Shown here in pieces: positions 46,497 through 54,542 of a DNA stretch of 64,000 bases (positions are counted from its first letter, which is position 1; every line of letters begins with the position of its first letter). Origin of the DNA: an uncultured Prevotellaceae bacterium (GTDB taxonomy: Bacteria > Bacteroidota > Bacteroidia > Bacteroidales > Bacteroidaceae); contig OMXS01000008.1 of the NCBI GenBank assembly GCA_900315095.1, positions 51,722 through 115,721 on the forward strand. The letters run 5' to 3'. The notes under the pieces are model-generated. The model was given only the letters and a program-made list of their open reading frames with translations, was not told the origin of the DNA and made no database searches. A program made the position numbers and the translations under genes.

Positions 46497-49067
46497 TTAT
46501 TTTCTTGTAATGGAAATCTCCTTGCTTATTCCGCTCTCAAGAGATGTGGCTCTCACCTTGATATCTCCTTTGTCGCCTTCGTTGGCACGCACCACGATGA
46601 CTGCCTGACCATTGAACAACCGCATCTCAGGTTGTGTGAAAGACTGTAGCGAGGTGGCGTCGCCGTTACATGCGGCAACATACACTCCCGCTCCGCTTAC
46701 TTCAAAACGAAGGTTGTCTTGGGCAGTAGGCACGAGGCGGCCATTGTTGTCAGTCATGGTAACAGTTATGAAAATGGTTTTCTCGTTGCCAATGGTTGCG
46801 GTGCCCATATCGCTGTATCTGCCGTCTGCCGACGGGGTTGGAATGAGCGAAGTGCTCAAGACGAGACGACTTGCCTTGCCTGCCGTGCTGATGGAACGTT
46901 CCAGCGCCTTGTTGCCGTTGCTGTCATACGCCACTACACGAATCTCCCCTGGCTCGTATTTCACGTTGTTCCAGCGCAGGCGATAGCGGTCGAGCAAATT
47001 GCGTTCTGCCTTTTGTTGCTCGGGATGTTGCGGGTCACAAGAGAGTTCTTTCTGCGTCATGTCCTTGCGGATGCGCCCTTGGCTCTTGCCGTTCACAAAG
47101 AGTTCTGCTTCGGGAAGGTCTGTATATACATACACAGGAGTAATCTCGCCCTCACGTCCTGGCCATGTCCAGTGGGGCAGAAGATGCAGAGTGTGCTCCT
47201 CGGTGTTCCATTGCGAGCGGTAGAGATAATATCGGTCTTTGGGCAGTCCGGCAAGGTCGCAGATGCCGAAATAGCTCGAACGGCTGGGCCAATACTCGTC
47301 GTAAGGCGTCGGTTCGCCAAGATAGTCGAACCCCGTCCATACAAATTGCCCTATGGTATATGTGCGGTCGTCCATCATCAGAAAATCATCGTCGGGCAGA
47401 TTGCTCCACGGGCAGAATTCCGTGTCGTAACTGGAGCATTGTCCGTCAGCATGTACAAGCGCTGTAGGGTCATAGTTTGGCGAATAAGAGGCAAACTGTG
47501 AGTTGTCGGTGATGACAACGGGGAACTTATAAACGCCTCGGCTGCTTACCGTCGATGCCGTTTCAGAACCTAATAGGAATCCTACGGGAAGTTGCGTGAT
47601 ATTCTTGTCATATTTATATACGCGGTAGTTGAACCCTGGGACGTCCATAACCTGTGCGAAACCTGAGCCAAGAGCCTCTTCGGCACGGTCCATTCCCTGA
47701 GTCACGGGGCGTGTGTCGTCGAGGCGGTGAATCACGTCTTGTAGCCTCTCGGATATATTGCGGCCTTCCTCGCTCCATTGCTCGGGAATCTCGTTGCCTA
47801 TCGACCACATCACGATAGATGGGTGGTTGCGGTGGTTCAGCACAAGGTTGGTGATGTCTTTTTCTGCCCATTGCTCGAAGAATCGGGCGTAGCCGTTCTT
47901 GCACTTAGGATATATCCACATGTCGAAACTCTCTGCCATCACCATCATTCCCAGCGAGTCGCACAGTTCCATCTGCCATGTGGAGGGCATGTTGTGGGCG
48001 GTGCGGATAGCATCACACCCCATGTCTTTCAGTATTTTTATCTGTCTTGCAAGGGCATCGCGGTCAACGGCAGCACCCAGTGGGCCGAGGTCGTGATGCA
48101 GGCATACGCCTTTCATCTTTCTTGTAATGCCGTTCAACTGGAATCCATGTTCTTTGCTGACGCTGACGGTACGTATTCCGAACTTCCATTCCTTGTTGTC
48201 CAAGGGCCTAAGTCCGGGCATGCGGCCTCTGCCAGGCCCCGCTCCTGTATCGTCTTGCGTCTCCATTGCGGCAATGCTGATGCCTGCGCGATAGAGCGTT
48301 GGGCTCTCTGGCGACCACAACATCGGGTTATTCACGCGGAAGTCGGTGCTAACCTTTCCGTCGGCAGGCATGTCGATGTTCTTCCTTCCTACGAAATTGC
48401 CCTGCGGGTCTTTAAGATACACGGCTACCTTCATGCCTTTCACGACATTTTTGGCGCTGAACGAAACGTTCACCAGCGCCCCCTGACTGTCTATTGAAAC
48501 CGTCTTCACGAACACACTCCAGTCGTCTATGCGTGTCTTTTGCGTCAAGATGAGTCTCACGGGGCGGTAGATGCCTGCACCAGGATACCAACGTGAACTC
48601 TCCTCAAGGTTGTTCAGGCATACGCCAATGTCCAGTTTCCCGTTGCTTATAAATGGTTTCGCATCCACTCGGAAAGCGTTATAACCATATGCCCAGTAGC
48701 CTGCCGCCTTACCGTTGATATACACCTGCGGCTCCGACATTGCGCCGTCGAAGAGCAACTCGGCATGTTCGTAGCCGTCGGGAATCGTCACCTCGGTTCG
48801 ATACCATCCCTTCCCAATCCAAGGAAGTGCGCCTGAGCGTCCGCTCTTCTCTGTGGCCTCGGTCTCACCGTTCTGGGTTATGGCCACCTTTTGCAAGTCC
48901 CATTTCTTGTCAAAGGGTCCGCTGATGGCCCAGTCGTGCGGCACCGTAACTGTCTCCCACGACATGCTGTCGCGCGAGAACTGCCATTCGCTGATGTAAG
49001 TCTCAGTCCGTTGTGCCAAGCAATTTGCCGACACGAATAGTGATAATATAAAAAGTCTTGTCTTCAA
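46497..49067 (-). CDS. GH2 glycosidase (beta-galactosidase-like)
   Basis: An 856-residue secreted enzyme of glycoside hydrolase family 2. N-terminal sugar-binding sandwich (about 20-170, WYRTEVTIPDG, VYINGKAAGYWAYGYNAF), Ig-like domain, then the catalytic barrel (about 300-590) with GVCLHHDLGPLGAAV, IRTAHNMPS, acid/base Glu in WSIGNEIPEQW and a likely nucleophile in LLGSETAST. C-terminal DUF4982-like and Ig-like domains follow. I choose a TTG start at 49067: it gives a clean signal peptide (KTRLFILSLFVSANCLAQ), and a promoter-like TATCTTCG lies just upstream, inside the longer frame that would begin at 49175. Substrate could be a beta-galactoside or beta-glucuronide. Divergent from the OmpA-family gene. 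Confidence 0.85.
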   Translation of the reverse strand: MKTRLFILSLFVSANCLAQRTETYISEWQFSRDSMSWETVTVPHDWAISGPFDKKWDLQKVAITQNGETEATEKSGRSGALPWIGKGWYRTEVTIPDGYEHAELLFDGAMSEPQVYINGKAAGYWAYGYNAFRVDAKPFISNGKLDIGVCLNNLEESSRWYPGAGIYRPVRLILTQKTRIDDWSVFVKTVSIDSQGALVNVSFSAKNVVKGMKVAVYLKDPQGNFVGRKNIDMPADGKVSTDFRVNNPMLWSPESPTLYRAGISIAAMETQDDTGAGPGRGRMPGLRPLDNKEWKFGIRTVSVSKEHGFQLNGITRKMKGVCLHHDLGPLGAAVDRDALARQIKILKDMGCDAIRTAHNMPSTWQMELCDSLGMMVMAESFDMWIYPKCKNGYARFFEQWAEKDITNLVLNHRNHPSIVMWSIGNEIPEQWSEEGRNISERLQDVIHRLDDTRPVTQGMDRAEEALGSGFAQVMDVPGFNYRVYKYDKNITQLPVGFLLGSETASTVSSRGVYKFPVVITDNSQFASYSPNYDPTALVHADGQCSSYDTEFCPWSNLPDDDFLMMDDRTYTIGQFVWTGFDYLGEPTPYDEYWPSRSSYFGICDLAGLPKDRYYLYRSQWNTEEHTLHLLPHWTWPGREGEITPVYVYTDLPEAELFVNGKSQGRIRKDMTQKELSCDPQHPEQQKAERNLLDRYRLRWNNVKYEPGEIRVVAYDSNGNKALERSISTAGKASRLVLSTSLIPTPSADGRYSDMGTATIGNEKTIFITVTMTDNNGRLVPTAQDNLRFEVSGAGVYVAACNGDATSLQSFTQPEMRLFNGQAVIVVRANEGDKGDIKVRATSLESGISKEISITRK

Positions 49068-49165
49068 AGCAGTAAGTTTTAAAATCTTCTGCGAAGATAG
49101 CAAAACTATTTCGCTTAACCTAATCATCAACTCCCTATTTATGATTATTTTAGAATTGACTTCTT

Positions 49166-49299
49166 GCATTCCCATTGATGGCTTTTCGCACTCTCATTGA
49201 TGGCTTTTTGCAATGTCATTGGTATACAAATGAGAGACCAAAGTGTATATCTTTCGCACTCAAATCACTTATTTTACGTTGCAAAAGCGCTTATTTTAG
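49166..49299. repeat. Degenerate 22-bp tandem repeat array (locus 2)
   Basis: Six units, five of exactly 22 bp: 49166-49187, 49188-49209, 49210-49231, 49232-49255 (24 bp), 49256-49277, 49278-49299. The first two (GCATTCCCATTGATGGC..., GCACTCTCATTGATGGC...) are the clearest. Units 3 and 4 in reverse complement resemble the central units of the array at 1305-1350 (CTCATTTGTATACCAATG against CTCAAATATATACCAATG). Confidence 0.75.
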
Positions 49300-49417
49300 G
49301 GTAAATCGGTTAAAAAAACATAATGCCATGCAACAAATCTCGCTCTGAAACGTCTTTATATTGGCGAGGTGAGCTCGCGACACATTAATTATGTAAATTG
49401 TAAACTTAAAAGAGAAT

Positions 49418-50257
49418 ATGAAAAAAAGTATTTTAGCTATGACACTGTTGGCAGGCGCACTTCTCATTACAAGTTGCGCAAGCAAGAAAGACCTTCAGAA
49501 TTGCCAACTTGAGAACAAAGACCTGACAAGCAACTTGCAGAACACAAAAGAGCAGCTTGCAGCATCTAACTCACGCGTTTCGAGCCTTGAAGAGCAGGTG
49601 AAGGAACTGCGCCGTACTAACGCAAGACTGCAGCAGTCGCTTGACAAGAGCCTCACAAACGTAAGCCAGAACAACGTCAGCATAGAGAAACTGGTGGACC
49701 AAATCAACGAGTCAAACCAGTATATCCGCCACTTGGTGGAGGTGAAGTCGAAGAGCGACTCGCTGAACATGGTGCTGACAAACAACCTCACACGCTCGCT
49801 CTCGAAGGAAGAGCTTAAGGAGGTTGACGTGCAAGTGCTGAAGGGTGTGGTTTATATCTCGCTTGCCGACAACATGCTCTATAAGAGCGGTTCTTACGAA
49901 ATCAACGACCGCGCGGCTGAGACATTGTCGAAGATTGCGAAGATTATCATGGATTACAAAGACTATGACGTGCTCGTGGAGGGTAATACCGATAATGTGC
50001 CCATCTCTCGCGAGAACATCCGCAACAACTGGGACCTCTCTTGTCTGCGTGCTTCAAGCGTAGTGCAGTTCTTGCAGAACCGCTATGGCGTTGACCCGAA
50101 GCGTCTTACCGCAGGTGGCCGCGGCGAGTATAATCCGCTGGCAACCAACAGTACCGAGGTGGGTAAGCAACGCAACCGCCGCACACAGATAATTATCACT
50201 CCGAAACTCGACCAGTTCATGGACCTCATCGACAAGGCTCCAGATGCTGATGATTGA
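49418..50257 (+). CDS. OmpA-family outer-membrane lipoprotein with coiled coil
   Basis: A 279-residue lipoprotein (MKKSILAMTLLAGALLITSC, lipobox ITSC). Residues 25-135 form a long coiled coil (LENKDLTSNLQNTKEQLAAS, EEQVKELRRTNARLQQSLD). Residues about 145-265 form an OmpA/MotB peptidoglycan-binding domain with VLVEGNTDNVPIS, NWDLSCLRASSVVQFL, LTAGGRGEYNPLATN and NRRTQIIITPK, matching the motifs that bind diaminopimelate. It probably ties the outer membrane to peptidoglycan. Monocistronic with a strong terminator. Confidence 0.92.
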   Translation: MKKSILAMTLLAGALLITSCASKKDLQNCQLENKDLTSNLQNTKEQLAASNSRVSSLEEQVKELRRTNARLQQSLDKSLTNVSQNNVSIEKLVDQINESNQYIRHLVEVKSKSDSLNMVLTNNLTRSLSKEELKEVDVQVLKGVVYISLADNMLYKSGSYEINDRAAETLSKIAKIIMDYKDYDVLVEGNTDNVPISRENIRNNWDLSCLRASSVVQFLQNRYGVDPKRLTAGGRGEYNPLATNSTEVGKQRNRRTQIIITPKLDQFMDLIDKAPDADD

Positions 50258-50314
50258 TAACATAATGTAGCACCCGTCTTCATGGGCGCTATGAAAGCAA
50301 ACGATTAAGACCTT

Positions 50315-50366
50315 GAACTACGAATTTCGCGAATTGTTATTTCGTGAAATCCGTAGTTCTTTTTAT
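50315..50366 (+). terminator. Terminator after the OmpA-family gene
   Basis: GAACTACGAATTTCGCG pairs with TCGTGAAATCCGTAGTTC, followed by TTTTTATG. Confidence 0.85.
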
Positions 50367-50439
50367 GTAGTGCGCATTTATACTTACGCGTTTAATGGGT
50401 TTCTTTTTTTCTTCGAACCCTAGAAGGATTAGTCTTTCG

Positions 50440-51117
50440 TCAGTTTTTCTTTGCCCTATAAGCCGCCCCGAGCATGTTGCCGCGACAGATGACGAGGCTG
50501 TCGGCACTTTCATATACAGAGATAACGGCTGCAATAGACCTGAGACGTCCGTGAGGATAATGGCGAGTGCCGCGATCGGTCACATAATATAGTGTATAGA
50601 TGCCTCGCCCTCGTTGCTGAACGTAGCAGTTTAGCGTGGTGTCATTTGTGAAATAGAGCGGTTCTTTCAGGTTTACTTGTGCCTTACCGACGGTCATCAG
50701 TTGTTTGATAGTGAGTGAGTCGGCGGCAAGATACTCTGAGAGTATGGTGTCGGCGGCAAGTTCTTTCTCGTTGAAATTGAACGTGATGAACCCCTCAGTA
50801 TCTGCCTGACGGTATTCTATGCCGTTGCGAGGCAGTGGGTTAGTGCCTTCAGGGGCAAGAGGAAGGTTCACCTTAACGTTCTCGTCGTCAAGACTCGCGA
50901 GTTGCTCTGCAGTCATCCATTCCCCTCCGCTATGTATTGCTTGTGAGCGTTCAACGTCGAGGTCGCTCTGCAGCCAGTACTCGCCTGCTTGTTGTAAGGT
51001 CCACCCGTGCATTATGGGCTGTCTCTTGCTGCCATTGATGTCTGGTTTATGGATAATGTTGCATGATGTGAACATGGCCATCATTGCAAGAGTTGAAAGA
51101 ATATTTATTTTCGACAT
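50440..51117 (-). CDS. Hypothetical lipoprotein
   Basis: A 225-residue protein with a type II signal peptide (MSKINILSTLAMMAMFTSC, lipobox MFTSC). I do not recognise a family. The mature part is mixed: a His/Lys-rich start (NIIHKPDINGSKRQPIMHGW), an acidic middle, and a beta-rich end with 'YVQQRGRGIYTLYYVTDRGTRHYPHGR'. It is convergent with the OmpA-family gene and follows the coiled-coil lipoprotein gene on the same strand; an inverted repeat (GGCTTAACA/TGTTAAGCC, 51179-51203) lies between them. Confidence 0.7.
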   Translation of the reverse strand: MSKINILSTLAMMAMFTSCNIIHKPDINGSKRQPIMHGWTLQQAGEYWLQSDLDVERSQAIHSGGEWMTAEQLASLDDENVKVNLPLAPEGTNPLPRNGIEYRQADTEGFITFNFNEKELAADTILSEYLAADSLTIKQLMTVGKAQVNLKEPLYFTNDTTLNCYVQQRGRGIYTLYYVTDRGTRHYPHGRLRSIAAVISVYESADSLVICRGNMLGAAYRAKKN

Positions 51118-51217
51118 ATTATTTTTTATTTAGGACACTTATATTAAGTGATTATCCAGTTCCCAATATAACACAAGCGGCTTAACAAAGTTGTCAACCG
51201 TGTTAAGCCGTTTGTCA

Positions 51218-51631
51218 TTATTTGTTGTTCAACTGATACAATTGTGTACTTACATCGGAAAACCTTTCACGCGTTTGGACTATTTCTGACTTAAGTTTTT
51301 GTTCGTTAGCTTGCTCCACTTTGAGCGCTTCTCGTGCTGCGCGTTCCTTTTGTTCCACAGCGCGCATCATCTCTCTTCTCTCCTCTTCGGTCATGTTTGG
51401 ACCGCCATACATGGCCAAGTGGGTATCAGCTTGAAGTCGTGCAATCCTTTCCATTGTGTTCTCGAGTTGCCCCTCTAAATCAGCCAAGCGCCTTGTCAGT
51501 GAGTCTGCCTGTGTCGTTAGTCTTGTGCGCTCTGCCTGAAGAGCCTTGCCGCTCTTGCAAGAACCAAATCCGAACACGGCAAGAAGTCCTGCGCAGATGA
51601 GGCTTCCTATGGTATAAAATCTTTTCTTCAT
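51218..51631 (-). CDS. Small coiled-coil lipoprotein, possible radical SAM partner
   Basis: A 137-residue lipoprotein (signal MKKRFYTIGSLICAGLLAVF, lipobox GFGSC). Residues 30-65 and 85-130 are heptad-rich coiled coils, separated by HLAMYGGPNMTEEERREMM. The 'LLAVFGFGSC...MYGGP' layout recalls the putative lipoproteins paired with radical SAM/SPASM enzymes in Bacteroides and Prevotella, and a radical SAM gene lies 89 bp upstream on the same strand. That link is inference. A promoter-like TATCTTTA at about 51670 may give it separate expression. Confidence 0.65.
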   Translation of the reverse strand: MKKRFYTIGSLICAGLLAVFGFGSCKSGKALQAERTRLTTQADSLTRRLADLEGQLENTMERIARLQADTHLAMYGGPNMTEEERREMMRAVEQKERAAREALKVEQANEQKLKSEIVQTRERFSDVSTQLYQLNNK

Positions 51632-51720
51632 AAGTGTCTCGTTTTAGTGGTAGTATATAATGCGGTGTAAAGATACGAAATAAACTTCATTCCGCAATAA
51701 AAATGATGTTATTTAACATT

Positions 51721-52794
51721 TTATGGTTCCTCGAGTCGTTTCATGTGACATACCATCAGGCGACCTTCATCATCGCGCAGATGCATGCTGTTGCCGTGAC
51801 AATAGCGGAAGAAACGGCAGTCGGCACATTCTCCGGTGCGCTTCCACTCGTCGGTGCGGTGCGGATGATAACGGTTTTCCCACACATCCATGAAGTCGTC
51901 CTCGTAGATATTTCCCTGATTGTAGTCCGAACGGATGCTTGCACAGGCGGCAATGGCACCGTCGGACATCACGGAACCAATGGTGATGCCCGCCTGACAG
52001 GAAAAAGGATGGTCGCGAACCTCGCCTTCGTAGTTGCCTATAAAGCCGGAGCAACCGTATGAGGCATGTATTTTCCCGCCCTGACGTGTCTCTTTTATGA
52101 AGTCGAGCATGCCACGATATTCCTCGTTGCTGAGGCGCATCAGCGGGTCGTTTGCTGCCCTTCCGGCAGGGAAGATGCTGAAAAGCCGCCATGCCTTCAC
52201 GCCCTTTGCTATCAGGAAGTCGCGTATCTCTGCCAAGTGGGGGTAGTTGCGCTTGTTCACGCAGGTGACGACATCAAACTTCATCAGCGGGTCATTGACA
52301 AGCAAGTCGAGTGCCTGCGATGCTCGTGCGAAACCCTCGCGATGGCCGCGCATCCAGTTGTGGTCGTCTTCAAGGCCGTCGATGCTTATGGCAACGGTGT
52401 ACATAAACGCCTCGCGAAGACTGTTGTAGCGCTCTGGAGTGAGCAAGAAACCATTGGTTACGATGCCCCACGCGAAGCCTCTCTCATGTATTCCGCGACC
52501 GCACTCTTCAAGGTCGTCGCGCATCAAAGGCTCGCCGCCGGTGATGATTACAAACACCTTGCTGGCGTCTGTGCGCTGGGCGATGCCTTCAAGAACGCGG
52601 AAGAAATCTTCCTTCGGCATGTCTTTCTGCTCCATTATCTTCTTGCAGTCGCTTCCGCAATGACGACAATGCATGTTGCATCGCAAGGTGCACTCCCAGA
52701 ACAACTGTCTGAGCGGGTGATTCATGATGTTGTTGTTCCTGATCACCCGCGCCATCTCCAGGGCCATGCGCTTCTTGAAGTCTAGTTTATACAT
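51721..52794 (-). CDS. Radical SAM/SPASM protein
   Basis: A 357-residue cytoplasmic enzyme. The radical SAM motif CTLRCNMHCRHCG (three Cys of CxxxCxxC near 30-37) binds the SAM-cleaving [4Fe-4S] cluster; ITGGEPLMRDD is the GGE motif. A C-terminal SPASM-type region with auxiliary-cluster Cys residues is visible (CSGFIGNYEG, CQAGITIGSV, CASIRSDY, CADCRFFRYCHGNSMHL, CHMKRLE). Such enzymes modify peptides or small proteins. The small lipoprotein immediately downstream may be its target or partner. It follows the GH25 gene by 48 bp on the same strand. Confidence 0.88.
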   Translation of the reverse strand: MYKLDFKKRMALEMARVIRNNNIMNHPLRQLFWECTLRCNMHCRHCGSDCKKIMEQKDMPKEDFFRVLEGIAQRTDASKVFVIITGGEPLMRDDLEECGRGIHERGFAWGIVTNGFLLTPERYNSLREAFMYTVAISIDGLEDDHNWMRGHREGFARASQALDLLVNDPLMKFDVVTCVNKRNYPHLAEIRDFLIAKGVKAWRLFSIFPAGRAANDPLMRLSNEEYRGMLDFIKETRQGGKIHASYGCSGFIGNYEGEVRDHPFSCQAGITIGSVMSDGAIAACASIRSDYNQGNIYEDDFMDVWENRYHPHRTDEWKRTGECADCRFFRYCHGNSMHLRDDEGRLMVCHMKRLEEP

Positions 52795-52842
52795 GTGTTA
52801 ATTATGACTGTTGTACAACTCCCAGTTCTTTGTGTCTAACTC

Positions 52843-54537
52843 TCAAAACGCTCTGCGCTTGAGATAAGCCTGCCATTCGTCATGATAACCGTTGAAAACG
52901 TTGATGTCTACATCTCCGCGTATTCCCGACAACCTGCCATCATAACCTAGTTGCCAGAAGGAGAGGTGCATGTCGGGCTTGAACTCGTTGTAACGCGCTA
53001 TCCACACTTCATAGTCGGCCGCCACATCGGGTGCGAGCGGCATGTAACGGTTGACGAACATCTGGTTGATATATAGTATCGGGCGCACCTTGGTGGCATT
53101 TTCCACCGCCACCATCCATGTTCTTATCCATGAGAACATAACCTCTGCGCCGCCCATTGCCTCTATTTGTGCATCGCTGGGCTCCACATCGAGCACCGGA
53201 GGAATGTCGCCGCGGCTGAACTTTGTGTTTCTGAGGAAGTGGTGAGCCTGTTCCAGAGGGTCGCTCTTTGTGGAGAAGAAGTGGTAGGCACCTACACGGA
53301 TGCCGTTCTTTCTCGCCTCGGCATAGTCAGAATTGAACCATTTATTGAGCACCGTGGTGCCTTCGGTTGATTTTATGAACACGAATGACACGGGATAGCT
53401 TACCGTTCCGGTTATTGTCTTCGGTGTTTTCACACCAAGACTTGTAATGCGCAGGTTACTCCAGTTTATGGGATAAACGCCGCCGTCCACCTCATGCTGA
53501 TAGCGTGCGATGTCTATTCCATAGATGCGTTCAGGGGTATAGTTGAGGCGTTCGCCGCGGAAACGGTCTTCCTTCCATAGTCCCACACGCACGTTTCCTG
53601 CCGAGTCTACGGAACATCCGAAGCCTTCGCGCATGTTGTTTGACCAGAAACCGTCGTAGTAGTTGCCCGCCTTGTCAAAGTAGATGCCGTGACCTTCGCG
53701 TTTTCCTTCTACCTTTTCGCCGTCGTAGGTGTATGTTGGCTGTGGCTCGGGAGCGGTGTAAATGCCTGGATCGCTTGCGAATGTGGCGTATGCGTTGAGA
53801 GGTTTCAGATGGTTGCGCGTTTGTATCGTGCAGAGCAGGGCAGGACTTTCATTCTTCAGCAGACGGCAGTTGCGTCGGCGTGTCTTGCCTCTTTTGTTCT
53901 TGTATATGGCCGTATATCGCTGTACCAGTTGCATTCTCAGCGGTTTGTCGCCGATGTTTTGAAGTGCCGTTAGTGCGGCGTCTATGTGTTCCTTGTCGGC
54001 CTCCACCTCAACATAATGCGCCGCTACAACATGGTATCCATCGTCGGCAACGCCATGAACACGCATGTAATAGCGCAGTTCTGAAAGCGTTCGCTCCAGC
54101 ATCTTGCTCTTCTCGGCAAGCAGTTGCTGCTGTTGTTTTACAAGATTGGGTAGAGTGTCATTGACTATCTTAAGCACGCTGTCGGCGCGGTAGTCGGGAT
54201 TATAAGTGACGATACGCCCCAAACACGATGGCACAAGCCAGTATTTGTTGTGCCATGCGCCGCCGAAGGTTTCCCGTTTCTCAACCTTGCTCTCGTCGTT
54301 AGGCGACAGTCGGGTGCGTGTCCAGTCGTTGGTCAGCTCTCCAATATATAATAATGTATCCTTGCCAGACATAAGTGCGTAACAACTCCTGTACTCAATG
54401 GTAGTCTTGTTACGCTCTTTCTGGCTTGCGGTCATGGGCATGCAGTACCATCCTATCCATGACACCACGACAAAAACCAAAAGAACCCACAACCATCTGA
54501 GCAGACGTCGCGGGTTCTGTTTCTTACTTTTAGACAT
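52843..54537 (-). CDS. GH25 muramidase with MORN repeats, membrane-anchored
   Basis: A 564-residue protein with an N-terminal membrane anchor (about 10-33, RLLRWLWVLLVFVVVSWIGW), a long middle region with a coiled-coil stretch, two or three MORN-type repeats (about 268-325, GKREGHGIYFDKAGNYYDGF, MREGFGCSVDSAGNVRVGLW) and a C-terminal GH25 lysozyme domain (about 335-560). GH25 active-site residues are present: Asp in YGIDIARYQ, and DVEPSD with the paired Asp and Glu. It should cleave peptidoglycan in the periplasm. The MORN plus GH25 fusion is uncommon. It starts 5 bp after the stop of the inositol-phosphate synthase gene. Confidence 0.88.
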   Translation of the reverse strand: MSKSKKQNPRRLLRWLWVLLVFVVVSWIGWYCMPMTASQKERNKTTIEYRSCYALMSGKDTLLYIGELTNDWTRTRLSPNDESKVEKRETFGGAWHNKYWLVPSCLGRIVTYNPDYRADSVLKIVNDTLPNLVKQQQQLLAEKSKMLERTLSELRYYMRVHGVADDGYHVVAAHYVEVEADKEHIDAALTALQNIGDKPLRMQLVQRYTAIYKNKRGKTRRRNCRLLKNESPALLCTIQTRNHLKPLNAYATFASDPGIYTAPEPQPTYTYDGEKVEGKREGHGIYFDKAGNYYDGFWSNNMREGFGCSVDSAGNVRVGLWKEDRFRGERLNYTPERIYGIDIARYQHEVDGGVYPINWSNLRITSLGVKTPKTITGTVSYPVSFVFIKSTEGTTVLNKWFNSDYAEARKNGIRVGAYHFFSTKSDPLEQAHHFLRNTKFSRGDIPPVLDVEPSDAQIEAMGGAEVMFSWIRTWMVAVENATKVRPILYINQMFVNRYMPLAPDVAADYEVWIARYNEFKPDMHLSFWQLGYDGRLSGIRGDVDINVFNGYHDEWQAYLKRRAF

Positions 54538-54542
54538 TTCTT

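Noticed and set aside
51179-51213. Terminator between the two small lipoprotein genes
   Set aside because: The inverted repeat is clear but no T-tract follows in the direction of transcription.
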